NCBI GenBank assembly: GCA_000648925.1
Contig: JFHF01000036.1
Location: forward strand, 21,508 to 85,507
From: Caballeronia jiangsuensis
GTDB lineage: Bacteria; Pseudomonadota; Gammaproteobacteria; Burkholderiales; Burkholderiaceae
Direction of reading: 5' to 3'
DNA length: 64,000 nt
The notes under the pieces were generated by a model that worked only from the letters and a program-made list of their open reading frames with translations, was not told the origin of the DNA and did not search any database. Made by a program: the position numbers and the translations under genes. Shown here piece by piece: positions 8,574-17,698 of this stretch (position 1 is its first letter; the number at the start of each line of letters is the position of its first letter).

Positions 8574-10058
8574 ATGAAGCCGATCTGGATAGTAGACGAC
8601 GACCAATCCATCCGCTGGGTGCTGGAAAAAGCGCTCGCACGAGAAAACTTCACGACGCGCAGCTTCTCCGGCGTGCGCGATGCGCTCGCCGCGCTCGAAG
8701 GAGAAAGCCCGCAAGTGCTCGTCTCCGACATCCGCATGCCGGGCGGCTCGGGGCTTGAACTGCTGCAGACCGTGCGCGACCGCTTGCCGGGGTTGCCCGT
8801 CATCATCATGACGGCGTTCTCGGACCTGGACAGCGCCGTGGCGGCGTTCCAGGGCGGCGCGTTCGAATACCTCGCCAAGCCTTTCGATGTCGACAAGGCC
8901 GTCGAGCTGATCCGCCGCGCCGTCGACGAAAGCATGCGCGGCGAAGCGGCCGTCGACGAGCGTGTGACGGAGACGCCTGAGATGCTCGGCCAGGCGCCGG
9001 CGATGCAGGATATGTTCCGCGCGATCGGCCGTCTGTCGCATTCGGCGGCGACCGTGCTCATCACGGGCGAATCAGGCACCGGAAAGGAGCTTGTCGCGCG
9101 CGCTTTGCACCGACATAGCCCACGCGCGAACGGACCATTCATCGCGCTGAACACGGCGGCGATTCCGAAGGATCTGCTGGAGTCCGAACTGTTCGGTCAC
9201 GAGCGCGGCGCGTTCACGGGCGCGCAGGCGATGCGCCAGGGCCGCTTCGAGCAGGCCGAGAACGGCACGCTCTTTCTCGATGAAATCGGCGACATGCCGT
9301 TCGATCTTCAGACGCGTCTGTTGCGCGTGCTGTCGGATGGGCAGTTCTATCGTGTGGGCGGGCACAATCCGCTGAAGGCGAACGTGCGGGTGATCGCGGC
9401 GACGCATCAGAATCTCGATGCGCGCGTGCGGCAAGGCCTGTTCCGCGAGGACTTGTATCACCGTCTGAACGTGATTCGCCTGCGTCTGCCGGCGTTGCGC
9501 GAGCGCAGCGAGGATATTCCGCTGCTCGCGCGCCATTTCCTGCAGAAGAGTGCGCGCGATCTGGGCGTCGAGCCCAAGCGCGTGTCGGACGCGGCGCTTG
9601 CGTATCTCGCGTCGCTGCCGTTTCCCGGCAACGTGCGTCAGCTTGAGAACCTGTGCAACTGGCTCACGGTGATGGCGCCCGCGCAGGTGATCGAGCAGAA
9701 GGATCTGCCGCCCGATCTCACGCCGCGCCAGGACTATGCGGCGGAGGCCATCGCCGTATCGTCCGATGGCGCGGTGGCGCCGGCTCCCGCGGCACAGAAC
9801 GGCGCGGCGGCATCGGCGCCTTCGGTGGCGGGCGTTGCGGCCAGCGTATGGGAGAACGGCTTGCGCACCGAGGTCGCGCGCCTGCTGCGCGAAAACTCCG
9901 CCGACGTGATGGACGAACTCGCGCGCCGTTTCGAAGCCGCGGTGATCCGCGAGGCGCTCGATTTCACGCGCGGACGCAAGGTCGAGGCGGCGGAGCGGCT
10001 GGGCATCGGCCGCAATACGATCACGCGCAAGATTCAGGAATTGCATCTCGACGCGTGA
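8574..10058 (+). CDS. glnG: Nitrogen regulator NtrC (GlnG), sigma-54 activator
   Basis: 494 residues. Receiver domain 1-120 with Asp52 in VLVSDIRMPG; AAA+ domain about 135-370 with Walker A 'GESGTGKE', the sigma-54 contact loop 'GAFTGA' and Walker B 'GTLFLDEIGDMP'; then an Ala-rich linker and a C-terminal Fis-type helix-turn-helix (GRKVEAAERLGIGRNTITRK). Activates sigma-54 promoters such as that of glnA when phosphorylated by NtrB. About 110 bases separate it from ntrB. Confidence 0.97.
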   Translation: MKPIWIVDDDQSIRWVLEKALARENFTTRSFSGVRDALAALEGESPQVLVSDIRMPGGSGLELLQTVRDRLPGLPVIIMTAFSDLDSAVAAFQGGAFEYLAKPFDVDKAVELIRRAVDESMRGEAAVDERVTETPEMLGQAPAMQDMFRAIGRLSHSAATVLITGESGTGKELVARALHRHSPRANGPFIALNTAAIPKDLLESELFGHERGAFTGAQAMRQGRFEQAENGTLFLDEIGDMPFDLQTRLLRVLSDGQFYRVGGHNPLKANVRVIAATHQNLDARVRQGLFREDLYHRLNVIRLRLPALRERSEDIPLLARHFLQKSARDLGVEPKRVSDAALAYLASLPFPGNVRQLENLCNWLTVMAPAQVIEQKDLPPDLTPRQDYAAEAIAVSSDGAVAPAPAAQNGAAASAPSVAGVAASVWENGLRTEVARLLRENSADVMDELARRFEAAVIREALDFTRGRKVEAAERLGIGRNTITRKIQELHLDA

Positions 10059-10076
10059 GCGTCGGTTGGGCAGGGA

Positions 10077-10859
10077 TCAGTCGATGGTCGCGATCACGGG
10101 CGCGTGGTCCGACGGCTGATCCCACTTGCGCGGCACCTTGTCCACTTCGCACGACGTGCAACGCGCCGCGAGTTGCTCCGACAGCAGAATGTGATCGATG
10201 CGCAGCCCCGCGTTGCGGCGGAACGCCATCATCCGGTAATCCCACCACGTGAAGAGCTTCTCGGGCTGCTCGAACTTGCGGAAGGCATCGGTGAGTCCCA
10301 GTTCGACGAGTTGCGCGAAGTGCGCGCGCTCCTCCGGCGAGACGAGGTTCTGTCCTTCCCAGGCTTTCGGATCGTGCACGTCGCGGTCTTCAGGCGCGAT
10401 GTTGTAATCGCCCAGTAGCGCGAGCTGCGGGTGACGCGCCATGTCCTCGCGCAGCCATTCGCGCAGCGCATCGAGCCAACGCATCTTGTAGGCGAATTTC
10501 TCGGAGCCGGGCGCCTGACCGTTGGGGAAATAGGCGGAGATGATGCGCACGCCGTCGATCGTCGCGGCGATCACGCGCTGCTGCAAGTCCTCGAAACCGG
10601 GGATGTTGCGTACGACGCTGATTTCATCCACTTCGAAGCCCGCGTCGGACCTGACCAGAATGCCGACGCCGTTGTAGGTCTTCTGTCCCGCGAACCAGCT
10701 TTTGAAGCCGGCGGCTTCGAGCTCGGCGCGAGGGAATTTCTCGTCGGGGAGTTTGAGTTCCTGAAGACACAGCACGTCGACTTGTGAAGCGGCCAGCCAG
10801 TCGATGACGTGTTGCTGGCGGACTTTGAGGGAGTTGACGTTCCAGGTGGCGATTTTCAT
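10077..10859 (-). CDS. xthA: Exodeoxyribonuclease III
   Basis: 260 residues; AP endonuclease / 3'-5' exonuclease of base-excision repair. The exonuclease-endonuclease-phosphatase fold is clear: MKIATWNVNSLKVRQ at the start, 'DVLCLQELKL' (metal-binding Glu near 34), 'LLGDYNIAPEDRDVHDP' near 150 and 'RIDHILLS' followed by 'PSDHAPV' at the end (catalytic Asp-His). Length is close to E. coli XthA (268). It converges on ntrC with 18 bases between stops. Confidence 0.92.
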   Translation of the reverse strand: MKIATWNVNSLKVRQQHVIDWLAASQVDVLCLQELKLPDEKFPRAELEAAGFKSWFAGQKTYNGVGILVRSDAGFEVDEISVVRNIPGFEDLQQRVIAATIDGVRIISAYFPNGQAPGSEKFAYKMRWLDALREWLREDMARHPQLALLGDYNIAPEDRDVHDPKAWEGQNLVSPEERAHFAQLVELGLTDAFRKFEQPEKLFTWWDYRMMAFRRNAGLRIDHILLSEQLAARCTSCEVDKVPRKWDQPSDHAPVIATID

Positions 10860-10977
10860 GAATTTCGGTCTTCTTCGGGGAGCGCGGCCGTGCGCTGAAG
10901 TTTAGGATTTTAGCGGAGCGTTGGGGGGTGGTTTCGCTGCGCGGGTGGCGTTGGGGGGCTTTCGCCGGATCCCGTTA

Positions 10978-11556
10978 TCGTGGTGGTCTATTAGCACTGC
11001 CCCTCCCCGGGGCGGGGGTCACTTTCTTTGCTGCTGCAAAGAAAGTAACCAAAGAAAGCAGCTCGTTTAAGCCCGCGGTCACACGCAGTTTGGCCATGCT
11101 TGCCAGCCCGCGGTGGCACTCGCCTAAGTGTCGCCCCCAAAGGACCAACCGGGCTCGGCTCGCGCACGGTCTGACGCGCTAGTTGTTTTAGGGCGCTGGT
11201 TCAGCACGAAAGAGCTTCGGCACAGCGCTGCGCGCTGCCGCTGGGGATGCGAGGGAAACCGACGAAGAATAAGCGCGCGCAGACCCGATTGACCCATCGG
11301 CCGCGTAGCGGGTCGGAGCTATTTTGTGCTGAACCAGTGACGCCAAACATTTGGTGCGGCAGACCGTGTGCGGTCCAAGCTCTTGTCTGCTTGTGAGGGC
11401 ACTCGCTACAGCCGGGCCATTAGGCCAATCGCCTGTGCCGCGGCCGGTGTGAAGTGCTTAGGCTGGGGATAGCTGTTTCTTTGGTTACTTTCTTTGCAGC
11501 AGCAAAGAAAGTGACCCCCGCCCCGGGGAGGGGCAGTGCCAATAGACCGACACGAA
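10978..11556. repeat. Nested palindromic element without a gene (terminal inverted repeats of 80 bp)
   Basis: The outer arms 10978-11057 and 11477-11556 are inverted copies of each other. The inner 64 bases of each (10994-11057 and 11477-11540) are identical, and similarity fades gradually for about 13 more bases outward. Each arm holds its own hairpin (ACTTTCTTTGC / GCAAAGAAAGT, four-base loop). A second imperfect inverted repeat lies inside (about 11162-11221 and 11312-11372), including a near-identical CTGGTTCAGCAC block. The core between is about 90 bases. An 84-codon frame at 10928-11182 crosses the left arm and looks spurious. No transposase is present. It fills the gap between the divergent xthA and acetyltransferase genes. 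A non-autonomous mobile or REP-like repeat is the likeliest reading, unproven. Confidence 0.75.
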
Positions 11557-11593
11557 ATCAGGATTCCACAAAACCAAGCCAGCGCAGCGAATT

Positions 11594-12214
11594 ATGATGT
11601 CGTCTGACCACAAACCTGCAAAACGATCGATGAACCTACCGACCCTGAACGGGCAGCGCGTGCAGCTTCGCCCGCTGCAAAGCGAAGACCGCGCCGCCTT
11701 GCTCGATGCCGCCGCCGATGGCGAGCTCTGGAGTCTCAACGTAACGGTCGTACCGAATGAAGACACCATCGACCGCTATCTCGAAACCGCGTTCGCAGGC
11801 CGCGACGCCGGCACGGTCATGCCGTTCACGATCGTGCGAACCGATGACGACCGCGTGGTCGGCAGCACGCGCTACTGGAAGATCGATCGCGCGAACCGCA
11901 AGCTCGAAATCGGCCACACATGGCTCGCGGCATCGACGCAACGCACCGGCATCAACACCGAAGCGAAGTATCTGTTGCTCGCGCACGCGTTCGAAGCGAT
12001 GAACTGCGTACGCGTGCAGTTCACCACCGACGAACTCAACGAGAAATCGCGCGCCGCGATCCTCGGCATCGGCGCGAAACAGGAAGGCATCGTGCGGCAC
12101 GAGCGCATCATGCCCGATGGCCGCAAGCGCAACTCGGTGCGCTTTTCGATCATCGACGACGAATGGCCCGCAATCAAAGCGATGCTGCTCGCGAAGCTCA
12201 ACCGTCGAGCGTAA
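11594..12214 (+). CDS. GNAT family N-acetyltransferase (RimJ/RimL type)
   Basis: 206 residues from ATG 11594; a start at 11630 (MNLPTLNGQRVQLRPL) would match the typical family N terminus and is equally plausible. RimL-like features: 'GQRVQLRPLQSEDRAALLDAA', 'VVGSTRYWKIDRANRKLEIGHTWLA' and 'NTEAKYLLLAHAFEAMNCVRVQ', with 'NEKSRAAILGIGAKQEG'. It uses acetyl-CoA to acetylate an amine, often a protein N terminus or small molecule; target unknown. Its end overlaps the opposed LysR gene by 17 bases. Confidence 0.85.
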   Translation: MMSSDHKPAKRSMNLPTLNGQRVQLRPLQSEDRAALLDAAADGELWSLNVTVVPNEDTIDRYLETAFAGRDAGTVMPFTIVRTDDDRVVGSTRYWKIDRANRKLEIGHTWLAASTQRTGINTEAKYLLLAHAFEAMNCVRVQFTTDELNEKSRAAILGIGAKQEGIVRHERIMPDGRKRNSVRFSIIDDEWPAIKAMLLAKLNRRA

Positions 12215-13097
12215 CCGAAGCCTTCAGCGCTTTCACGCGCGCTTTCATGAACGCGACGAAGCCGCGCGTGACGGTGTCGTCGCGTTCTGCTTGCCATGCG
12301 AGACCGACGCGCCATCGCGCGGGGTGATCGCGCAAGGTCAGCACGCGCGCATCGCGCAGCAGATATTGCGCACGCGATGGCAGGAACGCGGCGCCCACGC
12401 CGCCCGCCACGGATGCGAGTACGGACTGGATATCGTCCGTTTCCTGAATCACGCGCGGCACGAACGCGTGCTCGGCGCACCAGCGATCGATCTGCGCCGC
12501 GAGACCCGGCCCGCGCGTGCGCGACAGCGCGATGAATCCCGGCTCGTTCAACTCGTTCAGGTCCGCGGGCAGACGCTTGTAGCGCGTGTGCTCGGGCACG
12601 GCGAGCGCGAGCGTTTCGTCGAGCACCGTGAAGCCCGACAGCCCGGCGCTCGCGGGCATCCGCATGAATCCCACATCGAGCTTATTGGCGAGGATGCGGC
12701 GCGTCTGCTCATGCGACGAAAGATCGTGCAGCGTGATGCTCACGCCCGGATTGAGCGCGCCGAATTCCGCGATCAGCCTGGGCACATGCGTGAGCGTCGA
12801 CAGGCACAGGCCGACACGCAGAAACCCGCGCGCGCCGCTCGCGGCTTCGCGTGCGCGGGCGAGCACGGTGTCGGCGTCGCGCACCAGCGATTGCGCATCG
12901 GCGATGAAGCCCGCGCCGAACGCCGTCAGATCCGCGCCGTGTCGCCCGCGTTCGAACAGGCGCGCGCCGAGGCTCGCTTCGAGCGCGGCGATCTGCTTGC
13001 TGAGCGCGGGCTGGCTGACATGCAAGGCTTCGGCTGCACGGCCGAAATGGCGCAAGTCCGCGATGGTGAGGAAGGCGCGCAGGAGTTTCAGTTCCAT
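12198..13097 (-). CDS. LysR-family transcriptional regulator
   Basis: 299 residues. N-terminal winged helix-turn-helix (MELKLLRAFLTIADLRHFGR, then ALHVSQPALSKQIAALEASLG) and a C-terminal effector domain of about 200 residues. It is divergent from the nitrilase-fold/deaminase pair with about 108 bases between starts, the classic arrangement for a LysR protein controlling the neighbouring operon; that link is inferred. The inducer is unknown. Confidence 0.93.
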   Translation of the reverse strand: MELKLLRAFLTIADLRHFGRAAEALHVSQPALSKQIAALEASLGARLFERGRHGADLTAFGAGFIADAQSLVRDADTVLARAREAASGARGFLRVGLCLSTLTHVPRLIAEFGALNPGVSITLHDLSSHEQTRRILANKLDVGFMRMPASAGLSGFTVLDETLALAVPEHTRYKRLPADLNELNEPGFIALSRTRGPGLAAQIDRWCAEHAFVPRVIQETDDIQSVLASVAGGVGAAFLPSRAQYLLRDARVLTLRDHPARWRVGLAWQAERDDTVTRGFVAFMKARVKALKASVTLDG

Positions 13098-13205
13098 CGG
13101 ATATTCGATTCCATTTGGCGATCGAATCGATCAAAACATTCATTTTACTTATCGATACGCGAGCGGTTCAATGAGGTCATCTACCCGTTTATTCCGGAGC
13201 CTCGC

Positions 13206-14039
13206 TTGGACGCCACCTCGTTTCGCATCGCTGTCAGCACGCGCGTGTCGCAAGGCGATGCCGCACGCCATTGCGCGCTGATCGCCGACGCCGCATGTCA
13301 GGGCGTACAACTGGTGCTGTTCCCGCAATTGAGCGTCGGCGCACCGGACGACGCATCGCGTGGCGAATCGTTCGATGGCCCGTCGATCCGCGCGATCGCC
13401 GCCGCCGTCGACGAAACCGGCGTCGCGGCAGGCGTCGGCTGGATCGAGCGCACGGAAGACGCACGCCTCTACGACAGCTACGCGATTCTCTTCCCCGGCG
13501 GCGCGCGCGTGCGTCATCGCAAGCTGCATGCGTCGCATCGCGGATTGCGCAGCGGCGAGCGCTTCACCGTGTTCGATGCGCCGCTCGGCGCACGCATCGG
13601 CATTCTGATCGGCGATGACAACGATGTCGTCGAGAACGTGCGGATGACGGCGCTCATGGGCGCGACGCTCCTCATCGCACCGATGCGCGGCGATCGCACG
13701 CAGCGCGCGACGCTCGCCGCGCGCGCCGCCGACAACGGCATGTTCATCGCGTGCAGCCATACATCGGGCGACGAAGCGCTGATCGCCGGACCCGATGGCC
13801 GCATGCTCGCGCGTCGTACATCGGCGGATTGCGGTCTCATCGTCGCGGATGTGAAACCGTCGTTGGCCGAGGCTAGCGCCGGGCGTCGGGCGCTATCCGC
13901 GCGCCGTCCCGATCTCTACGAACCGCTCGCGCGACAGGGCGACGCCTATCCGCTCAGGATCGAACCGGAACGCGCAATGTCGCGCGGTTCGCTGCCGCTC
14001 AGCTTCGCGGTGGTCGGACGCCATCGCGTGCTGCGCTGA
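13206..14039 (+). CDS. Nitrilase-superfamily protein lacking two catalytic residues
   Basis: 277 residues if the TTG at 13206 is the start; GGAG lies about seven bases upstream and no ATG or GTG is available nearby in frame. The carbon-nitrogen hydrolase fold is recognisable (LVLFPQLSV, RHRKLHASH, SGERFTVFD, 'GARIGILIGDD', GATLLIAPM). Family enzymes use a Glu-Lys-Cys triad. Here the Glu of FPEL is Gln41, Lys106 (RKLH) is kept, and the position of the catalytic Cys (IC-D) is Gly136. Glu118 of SGERF is kept. It is probably not a conventional amidase; it may be a binding or regulatory protein. It sits between the LysR gene and the CodA-like gene, 81 bases before the latter. Confidence 0.8.
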   Translation: MDATSFRIAVSTRVSQGDAARHCALIADAACQGVQLVLFPQLSVGAPDDASRGESFDGPSIRAIAAAVDETGVAAGVGWIERTEDARLYDSYAILFPGGARVRHRKLHASHRGLRSGERFTVFDAPLGARIGILIGDDNDVVENVRMTALMGATLLIAPMRGDRTQRATLAARAADNGMFIACSHTSGDEALIAGPDGRMLARRTSADCGLIVADVKPSLAEASAGRRALSARRPDLYEPLARQGDAYPLRIEPERAMSRGSLPLSFAVVGRHRVLR

Positions 14040-14120
14040 ATCGAACTCCGCACGGCCTTTCTGTCCCGATACAATCGAACGGACACATCGGACGAAAAGC
14101 CTGATACGGAGGTTTCGCAC

Positions 14121-15398
14121 ATGGATTTGATCATTCGCCGCGCGGCGCTCGCGGACTCGCGCGGGCTCGTCGATATCGGTATGGAAGCGGGGCGTATCGT
14201 CGCGATCGAGCCGCATCTCGCGGCCACCGCGCGAGAGGAAATCGATGCGAACGGCTCGCTCGTCACCGCGCCTTTCGTCGATGCGCACTTTCACATGGAC
14301 GCGACGCTGTCCTACGGCTTGCCGCGCGTGAACGCGTCGGGCACGCTGCTCGAAGGCATCGCGCTGTGGGGCGAGCTGAAGCCCGATCTCACGCAGGAAG
14401 CGCTCGTCGAGCGCGCGTTGCAGTACTGCGACTGGGCCGTCGCGCGCGGGCTGCTCGCGATCCGCTCTCACGTCGATGTATGCGATCCGCGCCTGCTGGC
14501 CGTGGAAGCGCTCGTCGAAGTGAAGCGCCGCGTGAAACCGTATCTCGATCTGCAACTCGTCGCGTTTCCGCAAGATGGCGTGTTGCGCAGCGCGGGCGCG
14601 TTCGAGAACCTGAAGCGCGCGATCGCGATGGGCGTCGATGTCGTCGGCGGCATTCCGCACTTCGAACGCACGATGGCCGACGGCGCGGCATCGGTGAAGC
14701 TTTTGTGCGAATACGCGGCGGAGCAGGGCTTGCGCGTGGACATGCACTGCGACGAATCCGACGATCCGATGTCGCGCCACATCGAAACGCTCGCGGCGGA
14801 GACGCATCGGCTCGGACTGCACGGACGCGTGACCGGCTCGCATCTAACGTCGATGCACTCGATGGACAACTACTACGTCAGCAAGCTCATTCCGCTGATG
14901 CGCGAGGCGGGGGTCGCGGCGATTGCGAATCCGCTCATCAACATCACGCTGCAAGGGCGCTCGGACACGTATCCGAAGCGAAGAGGCATGACGCGCGTAC
15001 CGGAACTGATGGCGGGCGGCATCACGGTCGCGTTCGGCCACGATTGCGTGATGGACCCGTGGTACAGCCTCGGCTCCGGCGACATGCTCGAAGTCGCGCA
15101 TATGGGTTTGCACGTCGCGCAGATGACGGGCGTCGATGCGATGCGCGCGTGCTTCGATGCGGTGACGAAAAATCCCGCACGCATTCTCGGGCTGGAAGGA
15201 TATGGCATCGAAGTGGGCTGCAACGCGGATTGCGTCGTGCTCGATGCACGCGATCCCATCGAAGCGATTCGCCTGCGCGCGGCGCGCACGGCTGTCGTTC
15301 GACGCGGCAAAGTGGTCAGCCGAAGCCCCGCCGTGCGCGCGACGCTGGCGCTCGAAGGGCGGCCATCGGAAGTCGATTTCAGGATCGACAGGCGATAA
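14121..15398 (+). CDS. Cytosine deaminase-like amidohydrolase
   Basis: 425 residues, close to E. coli CodA (427). Amidohydrolase metal sites: His56 and His58 (DAHFHMD), His209 with Glu212 (HCDESDD), His241 (GSHLTSMHS) and Asp308 (GHDCVMDPW). Long stretches resemble CodA as I recall it: 'NPLINITLQGRSDTYPKRRG', 'DMLEVAHMGLHVAQMTG' and the base-binding FPQ (Gln151). One active-site residue differs: CodA has GHDDVFD and this has GHDCVMD. Likely deaminates cytosine or a related N-heterocycle in the cytoplasm; AtzC-type isopropylammelide hydrolases share the fold. GGAGG precedes the start. Probably co-transcribed with the nitrilase-like gene. Confidence 0.85.
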   Translation: MDLIIRRAALADSRGLVDIGMEAGRIVAIEPHLAATAREEIDANGSLVTAPFVDAHFHMDATLSYGLPRVNASGTLLEGIALWGELKPDLTQEALVERALQYCDWAVARGLLAIRSHVDVCDPRLLAVEALVEVKRRVKPYLDLQLVAFPQDGVLRSAGAFENLKRAIAMGVDVVGGIPHFERTMADGAASVKLLCEYAAEQGLRVDMHCDESDDPMSRHIETLAAETHRLGLHGRVTGSHLTSMHSMDNYYVSKLIPLMREAGVAAIANPLINITLQGRSDTYPKRRGMTRVPELMAGGITVAFGHDCVMDPWYSLGSGDMLEVAHMGLHVAQMTGVDAMRACFDAVTKNPARILGLEGYGIEVGCNADCVVLDARDPIEAIRLRAARTAVVRRGKVVSRSPAVRATLALEGRPSEVDFRIDRR

Positions 15399-15429
15399 AA
15401 AACCCGGTCCCTTGCCTGCGGACCGGGTT
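15396..15429. terminator. Bidirectional terminator between the deaminase-like gene and prlC
   Basis: AAAAACCCGGTCC pairs with GGACCGGGTT around a short loop at about 15398-15429, just after the convergent stop codons. The T tract is stronger for leftward reading (the A run 15397-15402). Confidence 0.65.
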
Positions 15430-15446
15430 GTCGAGCCGGCTAAAGA

Positions 15447-17558
15447 TCAGTGCGCCGCTTGCCCGGACATGCCGTTATGACGCAGCAATGCGTCGATGTC
15501 CGGCTCGCGTCCACGGAACGCCTTGAACGAATCCATCGCCGGGCGGCTGCCGCCCACTTCGAGAATCTCGCGGCGATAGCGCGTGCCCGTCGTCGCGTCG
15601 AGCACCGAGCCGTTGCCGGCCTTCGCGGCCTCTTCGAACGCGGCGTACGCATCGGCTGACAGCACTTCGGCCCACTTGTAGCTGTAGTAGCCCGCCGCGT
15701 AGCCGCCCGCGAAGATATGGCTGAACGTGTTCGGCCAGCGCGAGAACGGCGCCTGCGGAATCACATGGAACTTCTCGTTGATCGAGCGCGCGAGATCGTT
15801 CACGTTCTGCGTCGCGTTCGCCGGATCGTAGGACGTGTGCAGCACCATGTCGAACATCGAGAAGACGATCTGGCGCAGCGTGCCGAGACCGCTCTGGAAA
15901 TTCTTCGCGGCGAGCATCTTGTCGAACAGCTCGCGCGGCAGCGGCGCGCCGGTCTCGACATGCGCGGACATGTCGGTGAGCACGTCCCACTCCCAGCAGA
16001 AGTTCTCCATGAACTGCGACGGCAGTTCGACCGCATCCCACTCCACGCCGTTGATGCCCGACACGCCCAGCTCGTCGATGCGCGTCAGCATGTGATGCAG
16101 CCCGTGCCCGAACTCGTGGAACAGCGTGATGACTTCATCGTGCGTGAAGCAGGCGGGCTTGCCGCCCACCGGCGCCGAGAAGTTGCACGTGAGATAGGCG
16201 ACCGGCGTCTGCACGCCGCCTTGCGTGCGCTTGTGGCGCGAGCGGGCGTCGTCCATCCAGGCGCCGCCGCGCTTGCCTTCGCGCGCGTAGAGGTCGAGAT
16301 AGAACTGCGCGACGAGCGTGCCGTCCTTGTTCTCGACGCGGAAGAAGCGCACGTCCGGATTCCACACGGCGGCTTCGTCGCGGCGGATCGACACGTTGAA
16401 AAGCGTTTCGGTGACCTTGAAAAGGCCCTTCAGCACGGCTTCCTGCGGGAAGTATTGCTTCACCTCGTTCTCGGAGAACGAGTAGCGCTTCTGGCGCAGC
16501 TTCTCGGCCGCATACGCGATATCCCAGGGCTGCAGTTCAGGCATGCCGAGTTCGGTCGCGGCGAACGCGCGCAGTTCCATCCAGTCGTTTTCGGCGTAAG
16601 GGCGGGCGCGTTTGGCGAGATCTTCGAGGAACGCGATGACTTGCGCGGGCGATTCGGCCATCTTCGGCGCGAGCGACACTTCCGCGAAGTTCTGATAGCC
16701 GAGCGTCTTCGCTTCTTCCTCGCGCAGCTTCAGGTTCTCGACGACGTTCGCCGTGTTGTCCCATTCGGCCTTGCCGTCGCCGTAGGTGCCGCCCAGTTCC
16801 GACGCACGCGTGACGTACGCGCGATACATCGCTTCGCGCATCGGCCGATGTTCGGCATATTGCAGCACCGGGAAATACGACGGGAAATGCAGCGTGAACT
16901 TCCAGCCTTCCTTGCCGTCGCGTTGCGCGGCTTCGCGGGCTGCTTCGATCACGTCATCGGGCAGGCCGGCGAGATCGCTTTCCTTCGTGACGATGTACGC
17001 GTACGCGTTGGTCGAATCGAGCACGTGATCGGAGAACGCCTTGGAGAGCGCTGCCTGCTCCTCCTGCAACTGCGCGAAACGCGGCTTGCGATCCTCGGGC
17101 AATTCCGCGCCCGACAGGCGGAAATCGCGCAGCGAGTTCTCCAGAATCTTCTTGCGCTCGGCCGACAGACCGGCGAATTCCGGGCCTGCGGCGATCGCCT
17201 TGTACTTCTCGTAGAGCGCCAGATTCTGACCGACGCTCGCGGAGAATTCGGTGACGCGCGGCAGGTTTTCGGCGTGCGCGGCGCGCAGTTCGGGCGTATC
17301 GGCGACGGCGTTCAGATGGCCGATGACGCCCCACGCGCGCGACAGTTTTTCCGATTCCTGCTCGACCGTCTCGACGATGTCCTTCCAGGTCGCGGGCGTG
17401 TCCGGCGCGCTCGCGCGATCGACGGCGGCTTTCGCATCGGCGAGCAGCACGTCGAGCGCGGGCGTGACGTGCGCGGGCTGAATCTCGCCGAAACGCGGAA
17501 GATCGGAAAAATCGAGCAGCGGATTGGCCGCTGCCGGGGTGGACGTGGTATCGCTCAT
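15447..17558 (-). CDS. prlC: Oligopeptidase A (M3 zinc metallopeptidase)
   Basis: 703 residues, the usual size for PrlC/OpdA. The zinc motif HExxH is seen in 'TLFHEFGHGLHHML' near residue 480, with the downstream glutamate region 'GINGVEWDAVELPSQFMENF'. It degrades short peptides, including cleaved signal peptides, in the cytoplasm. Its start region (MSDTTSTPAAANPLLDFSDL) is usual. It lies downstream of folD on the same strand, separated by 140 bases. Confidence 0.95.
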   Translation of the reverse strand: MSDTTSTPAAANPLLDFSDLPRFGEIQPAHVTPALDVLLADAKAAVDRASAPDTPATWKDIVETVEQESEKLSRAWGVIGHLNAVADTPELRAAHAENLPRVTEFSASVGQNLALYEKYKAIAAGPEFAGLSAERKKILENSLRDFRLSGAELPEDRKPRFAQLQEEQAALSKAFSDHVLDSTNAYAYIVTKESDLAGLPDDVIEAAREAAQRDGKEGWKFTLHFPSYFPVLQYAEHRPMREAMYRAYVTRASELGGTYGDGKAEWDNTANVVENLKLREEEAKTLGYQNFAEVSLAPKMAESPAQVIAFLEDLAKRARPYAENDWMELRAFAATELGMPELQPWDIAYAAEKLRQKRYSFSENEVKQYFPQEAVLKGLFKVTETLFNVSIRRDEAAVWNPDVRFFRVENKDGTLVAQFYLDLYAREGKRGGAWMDDARSRHKRTQGGVQTPVAYLTCNFSAPVGGKPACFTHDEVITLFHEFGHGLHHMLTRIDELGVSGINGVEWDAVELPSQFMENFCWEWDVLTDMSAHVETGAPLPRELFDKMLAAKNFQSGLGTLRQIVFSMFDMVLHTSYDPANATQNVNDLARSINEKFHVIPQAPFSRWPNTFSHIFAGGYAAGYYSYKWAEVLSADAYAAFEEAAKAGNGSVLDATTGTRYRREILEVGGSRPAMDSFKAFRGREPDIDALLRHNGMSGQAAH

Positions 17559-17698
17559 GACTCTCCCGTTCTGATGTTGGACGAAGCCGGGAACGGGACG
17601 CGTGCCGCGCCGGCTCTCTCCGAGATTATTGGGGCGGGCGGGGCAAATTCCAATCGATTGTTTTTAAGGGGCCGATTAATGCCGCCCCGCGCCGATGT

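Noticed and set aside
10928..11182. An 84-codon frame across the left arm of the palindrome
   Set aside because: No ribosome site and no resemblance to any family; it exists because the element is GC-rich and lacks stops in that frame.
12117..13205. A 640-codon frame running through the LysR gene into the nitrilase-like gene
   Set aside because: The first 363 codons are antisense to the LysR gene and have no family pattern. The real gene starts at the TTG at 13206 with GGAG upstream.
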